Source: Comamonadaceae bacterium UBA4962
GTDB taxonomy: Bacteria > Pseudomonadota > Gammaproteobacteria > Burkholderiales > Burkholderiaceae_C
Direction of reading: 5' to 3'
Assembly: GCA_002397315.1 (NCBI GenBank)
Contig: DHAE01000007.1
Coordinates: 520,875-584,874 of the forward strand
DNA: 64,000 nucleotides
In this document: in pieces, positions 63,200 to 64,000 of the stretch
How positions within the stretch are numbered: the first letter of the stretch is position 1
Layout of the letters: the number at the start of each line of letters is the position of its first letter
The notes under the pieces: model-generated
What the model saw: the letters and a program-made list of their open reading frames with translations, nothing else
What the model was told of the DNA's origin: nothing
Database searches by the model: none
Made by a program: the position numbers and the translations under genes

Positions 63200-64000
63200 T
63201 CACAACAGGCGCGGGGGTGCCACGGTCAGGTCGATCGTGCCGTCGGACACGGCAGCGCGCACGCCATCGCCGGTGCGCACCTGGTCCGTGCGGGTCACCG
63301 GCCGGCCCTGGCCGTCCGTCAGCAGGGCGTAGCCGCGCTGGAGCACCAGCCGGGGGTCCAGCAGTTCGAGGCGCAGGGCCGCATGCTCCAGCCGGCGCGC
63401 GCGCAGGGCCCCGGCCTGCTCCACGGCACGCGGCAGCCGGTCCGCCAGCCCGTCCTGGCGCTGGGCGAGCCGCTGGGCCGTCCAGGCGGCTCCGTGGCGC
63501 AGTTGCTGGGCCAGGCGCGACAGGCCCAGCTCCTGCCGGGCCAGCAGGCCCGAGGGGCGCCCGAGCCGCTGCGCGGCCGTGTCCAGCCGCTGGTGGCGCA
63601 GGTCGAGCTGGCGCTGCAGGCTGTCGGCAAGACGCCCTGACAACGCGTCCATGCCCGCCAGCCAGTTCGCACGTGGCTGCGCGACCAGCTCGGCCGCGGC
63701 CGTCGGCGTGGGCGCGCGCAGGTCCGCGCAGAAGTCGGCGATCGTGAAATCGGTTTCGTGCCCCACGCCCGACACCAGCGGCACCGGGCTCTGGGCCACC
63801 GTGCGCGCCACCTGCTCGTCGTTGAACGCCCACAGGTCTTCGATGGAGCCTCCGCCGCGCACCAGCAGGATCACGTCCACCGGAGGCTGGCCGGGTACCG
63901 CCTGGTCCGGATCGGCCATGCGGTAGATAGACCGCAGGGCGCTGCAGAGCGACGCCGGGGCAGCGGCCCCCTGGACCAGCGCCGGCGCCAGAACCACCGG
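63200..64000 (-). CDS. xseA: Exodeoxyribonuclease VII large subunit (5' end outside window)
   Basis: XseA with XseB degrades single-stranded DNA. The last 266 codons are present; the gene continues past the right edge. The nuclease core is clear: DVILLVRGGGSIEDLWAFND, SPVPLVSGVGHETDFTIADF, DLRAPTPTAAAELV. A long helical coiled-coil region follows, and the C-terminal strand LVLQRGYALLTDGQGRPVT is typical. It runs in the same direction as sodB, 155 bp upstream. Confidence 0.95.
   Translation of the reverse strand, partial: PVVLAPALVQGAAAPASLCSALRSIYRMADPDQAVPGQPPVDVILLVRGGGSIEDLWAFNDEQVARTVAQSPVPLVSGVGHETDFTIADFCADLRAPTPTAAAELVAQPRANWLAGMDALSGRLADSLQRQLDLRHQRLDTAAQRLGRPSGLLARQELGLSRLAQQLRHGAAWTAQRLAQRQDGLADRLPRAVEQAGALRARRLEHAALRLELLDPRLVLQRGYALLTDGQGRPVTRTDQVRTGDGVRAAVSDGTIDLTVAPPRLL

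Overview
The window is chromosomal DNA from a GC-rich betaproteobacterium, most like the Comamonadaceae (Acidovorax/Paracidovorax type). This rests on gene orders I recognise from that family (yhbY/rlmE-ftsH-folP-glmM; pstSCAB-phoU-phoB-phoR beside ppx/sixA/ppk; sodB next to xseA), on several Bug-type periplasmic binding proteins, and on a GC-rich intergenic repeat of a kind I associate with this group. I see no insertion sequence, prophage, CRISPR array, rRNA or tRNA. Nearly all the space is coding and most of it is core metabolism.

Layout. 1-3.7 kb: sbcC (cut by the window edge) and sbcD. 3.8-7.4 kb: ribosomal protein L31 type B, then a membrane glycosyltransferase translationally coupled to a MATE exporter. 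7.5-22.8 kb: a phosphate/polyphosphate district. pstSCAB-phoU-phoB-phoR runs leftward; ppx runs rightward, followed by an uncharacterised Lys/Ala-rich ribbon-helix-helix-like protein; ppk-sixA and an ornithine-lipid-type acyltransferase (olsB-like) run leftward; a PAS-PAS-GGDEF-EAL protein follows. Three 18-bp Pho boxes (7-4-7 layout), each 10 bp from a plausible -10 element, lie before pstS, ppx and ppk. They tie phosphate uptake, polyphosphate turnover and the PhoBR system into one regulon. 22.9-28.6 kb: glmM, folP, ftsH, rlmE and the divergent yhbY. 28.8-36 kb: a glycosyltransferase, a DUF4149 membrane protein, greA, carAB and an EF-hand protein. 36.2-37.7 kb: a CycA-like D-Ala/D-Ser/Gly permease.

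38.3-44.8 kb is a valine-degradation region: a LysR regulator divergent from mmsA, an isobutyryl-CoA dehydrogenase and mmsB, with small LprI-like, MOSC and TfoX-N genes between them. 45-47.8 kb: a lipoprotein Cu,Zn superoxide dismutase and a TonB-dependent receptor. 47.9-58.2 kb is a hexuronate/aldarate oxidation locus. A leftward operon runs udh, an SMP-30 lactonase, a TRAP transporter (dctPQM), garD and a Bug protein. Divergent from it are a FadR-type GntR regulator, a second Bug protein and kdgD. Two near-identical operators suggest the GntR protein controls both directions. Together these genes take uronates and aldarates to 2-oxoglutarate semialdehyde.

58.2-64 kb: a degraded DUF4440-like gene end, an H-NS-family protein, a cysteine-free SUOX-fold protein, icd, a small Lys/His-rich exported protein, a DUF192 protein, sodB and the 3' part of xseA. 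The most promising material for new biology is the polyphosphate cluster: the uncharacterised Lys/Ala-rich protein with a perfect 9-1-9 palindrome just before its start codon, and a Pho box that covers the conventional ppk start codon.
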